Positions 63,163-64,000 of a DNA stretch of 64,000 nucleotides are shown here, piece by piece; position 1 is the stretch's first letter; each line of letters begins with the position of its first letter. The notes under the pieces are model-generated. The model did not search any database and had not been told where the DNA came from. It saw only the letters and a list, made by a program, of their open reading frames with translations. The translations under genes were made by a program, and so were the position numbers. The stretch comes from Ignavibacteria bacterium UBA2333 (GTDB lineage: Bacteria > Bacteroidota > Ignavibacteria > Kapaibacteriales > Kapaibacteriaceae): contig DDUR01000061.1 in NCBI GenBank assembly GCA_002344895.1, positions 62,001-126,000 of the forward strand, in the 5' to 3' direction.

Positions 63163-63170
63163 TAGATTTG
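63163..63170 (+). promoter_or_regulatory. Promoter -7 box for the 63176 gene
   Basis: TAGATTTG, ending 5 nt before ATG 63176; supports that start over the upstream codon at 63158. Confidence 0.5.
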
Positions 63171-63175
63171 CCACC

Positions 63176-63727
63176 ATGGTCAAACGCCTCATCCTCTCTA
63201 CCATCGCCCTTGTCATAGTTCCCATAACCGTCCTTGCTCAGGAAGAGCTCGGTGTTGACACTTCTCCGTCAAGTTCATGGGCTATGTTCTCCTATCAACG
63301 AACGTGGTTACCGCAGGCCAACGATGCACCCAATGCGGGGATTTCGATTCAGGCGTACTCATCGCTTGATGAAGGTCGGCGGTGGTGGGCCGGAGCTAAC
63401 ATTGCCTTTGTTGGCGTAGATCGACGCGATGCAGTTTCTATCGCAGCCGGTCCTGCCTGGTTCTTCCTAGGAGATGGCAAACTCGGAGCTTTCACCTTCG
63501 CACAACTCGGACTTGTCATGACGTCAGCAAGTGGCCTTACGTCATTTGATTTTTTTAGCGATCGTTCACTTCAGTTTGGCCTTTCAACCGGAGCTGGACT
63601 TGGTGCTACCGTTCAGATCAGTCGCCTTTTCCGTTTGCAGACATCGATTATCGCCAACTGGTATACCGTTGATGGCGGGAACACGCCGTATGGTATTCAG
63701 ATTGGACTTTCGTCGGGTGGCCGATGA
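63176..63727 (+). CDS. Small outer-membrane beta-barrel-like protein
   Basis: From ATG 63176 the product is 183 residues. A signal peptide (VKRLILSTIALVIVPITVLA) is followed by about eight amphipathic strands with aromatic ends (AGISIQAYSSLDEGRRWWAG, GKLGAFTFAQLGLVMTSASG, ISRLFRLQTSIIANWYTVD), ending IQIGLSSGG. This suggests a small OmpA/OmpW-size barrel; no specific family recognised. Its stop overlaps the next gene's ATG (ATGA), so the two are coupled. Confidence 0.65.
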   Translation: MVKRLILSTIALVIVPITVLAQEELGVDTSPSSSWAMFSYQRTWLPQANDAPNAGISIQAYSSLDEGRRWWAGANIAFVGVDRRDAVSIAAGPAWFFLGDGKLGAFTFAQLGLVMTSASGLTSFDFFSDRSLQFGLSTGAGLGATVQISRLFRLQTSIIANWYTVDGGNTPYGIQIGLSSGGR

Positions 63728-64000
63728 GAGCGCAGATTGGACTGGGCACACTGCGTTTACTGTCGACCACAAGCCCTGGCGATATCGTTAATGAAGCTCG
63801 TCGCCTGGGCATCGGCTGTATTGATATCCCGGCATCAGTGGACGATATCGACCGCGATGGCACCATTCTTACGGCGTTAGCTACCGAGCCCGATGCCCCT
63901 CTTCCGTCGTGGCTCATTCTCCGTTACGATCCTCGAAATCCAGCACGACCGAGTCTTCTTCGTTCGGCCACTGGAGTGTCGTGTCGAATTACAGCACTTG
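63724..64000 (+). CDS. Partial gene, possibly aldo/keto reductase-like (N-terminus only)
   Basis: An open frame from ATG 63724 runs off the right edge (92 codons). QIGLGTLRLLS followed by DIVNEARRLGIGCIDIPASVDDID resembles the opening strand and first helix of an aldo/keto reductase barrel (LGLGT...A...GI..ID), but the catalytic residues would lie beyond the window. Translational coupling to the barrel-like gene supports real coding. The family call is tentative. Confidence 0.45.
   Translation, partial: MRAQIGLGTLRLLSTTSPGDIVNEARRLGIGCIDIPASVDDIDRDGTILTALATEPDAPLPSWLILRYDPRNPARPSLLRSATGVSCRITAL

Noticed and set aside
1..64000. CRISPR array, IS element or prophage
   Set aside because: No regularly spaced identical repeats, transposase, integrase or phage structural genes seen; the dispersed repeat is too short and too scattered for CRISPR.

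Overview
The window looks like ordinary chromosome from a Gram-negative member of the Bacteroidota/Chlorobiota/Kapaibacteriota group. Support comes from a TonB-dependent receptor, an LptF/LptG permease, two secreted proteins with a (possible) type IX secretion C-terminal sorting domain, HmuY-like and CRTAC1/FG-GAP proteins, and promoters of the Bacteroidota type (TAnnTTTG). The phylum is inferred from these families; there is no rRNA here. I see no prophage, insertion sequence, integrase or CRISPR array.

Layout. 1-0.8 kb: the start of a TonB-dependent receptor behind a TPP riboswitch. 0.8-3.3 kb (+): murA and an EnvC-like murein-hydrolase activator. 3.3-17.7 kb (-): a long co-directional, mostly translationally coupled run: LCP protein, mazG, DUF4010, orphan paaA, HmuY-like lipoprotein, vanadium-haloperoxidase-like PAP2 protein, CRTAC1-like protein, LptF/G permease, FtsX, polysaccharide flippase and heparinase II/III-like protein. 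A divergent asnB completes what resembles an exopolysaccharide locus. 19.6-25.8 kb: LytTR regulator, AEC transporter, Kelch/lectin secreted protein, FkbM methyltransferase and GT4. 25.8-30.9 kb (-): housekeeping block surE-rseP-dxr-rng, with the 4.5S-type SRP RNA just upstream. 30.9-35.7 kb (-): homogentisate dioxygenase, two paralogous TPR-LuxR regulators and tRNA-Arg(UCU). 36-42.3 kb: rpsA, folC, a PAS-MenA-like fusion and purH. 42.3-49.9 kb (-): AddB-like nuclease, Lon-like protease and TPR-adenylate cyclase, coupled by 4-nt overlaps. 50-64 kb: alpha/beta hydrolase, ribE, methyltransferase, YdeI-like protein, M28 peptidase, RsbW-type kinase, outer-membrane protein, receiver-histidine kinase, UvrD/PcrA helicase, secreted protein, FmdB, trpS, an outer-membrane protein and a partial gene.

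Two patterns cut across the gene map. (1) A dispersed repeat made of two AAGGGGC/GCCCCTT units occurs about 18-20 times, in both orientations, mostly inside genes and in frame. It encodes PL-PL-like or KG-KG-like peptides depending on orientation. In three places the two units are separated by a perfect or near-perfect inverted repeat, giving a longer hairpin form. It behaves like a tiny in-frame insertion element or a chromosomal signal sequence, and is the best candidate here for something undescribed. (2) Many monocistronic or operon-leading genes have a TAnnTTTG or TAnnTTCG box ending 5-7 nt before the start codon, so their mRNAs should be leaderless or nearly so.

All coordinates and motif matches were read by eye. 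Family names rest on recognised motifs, not on database searches.
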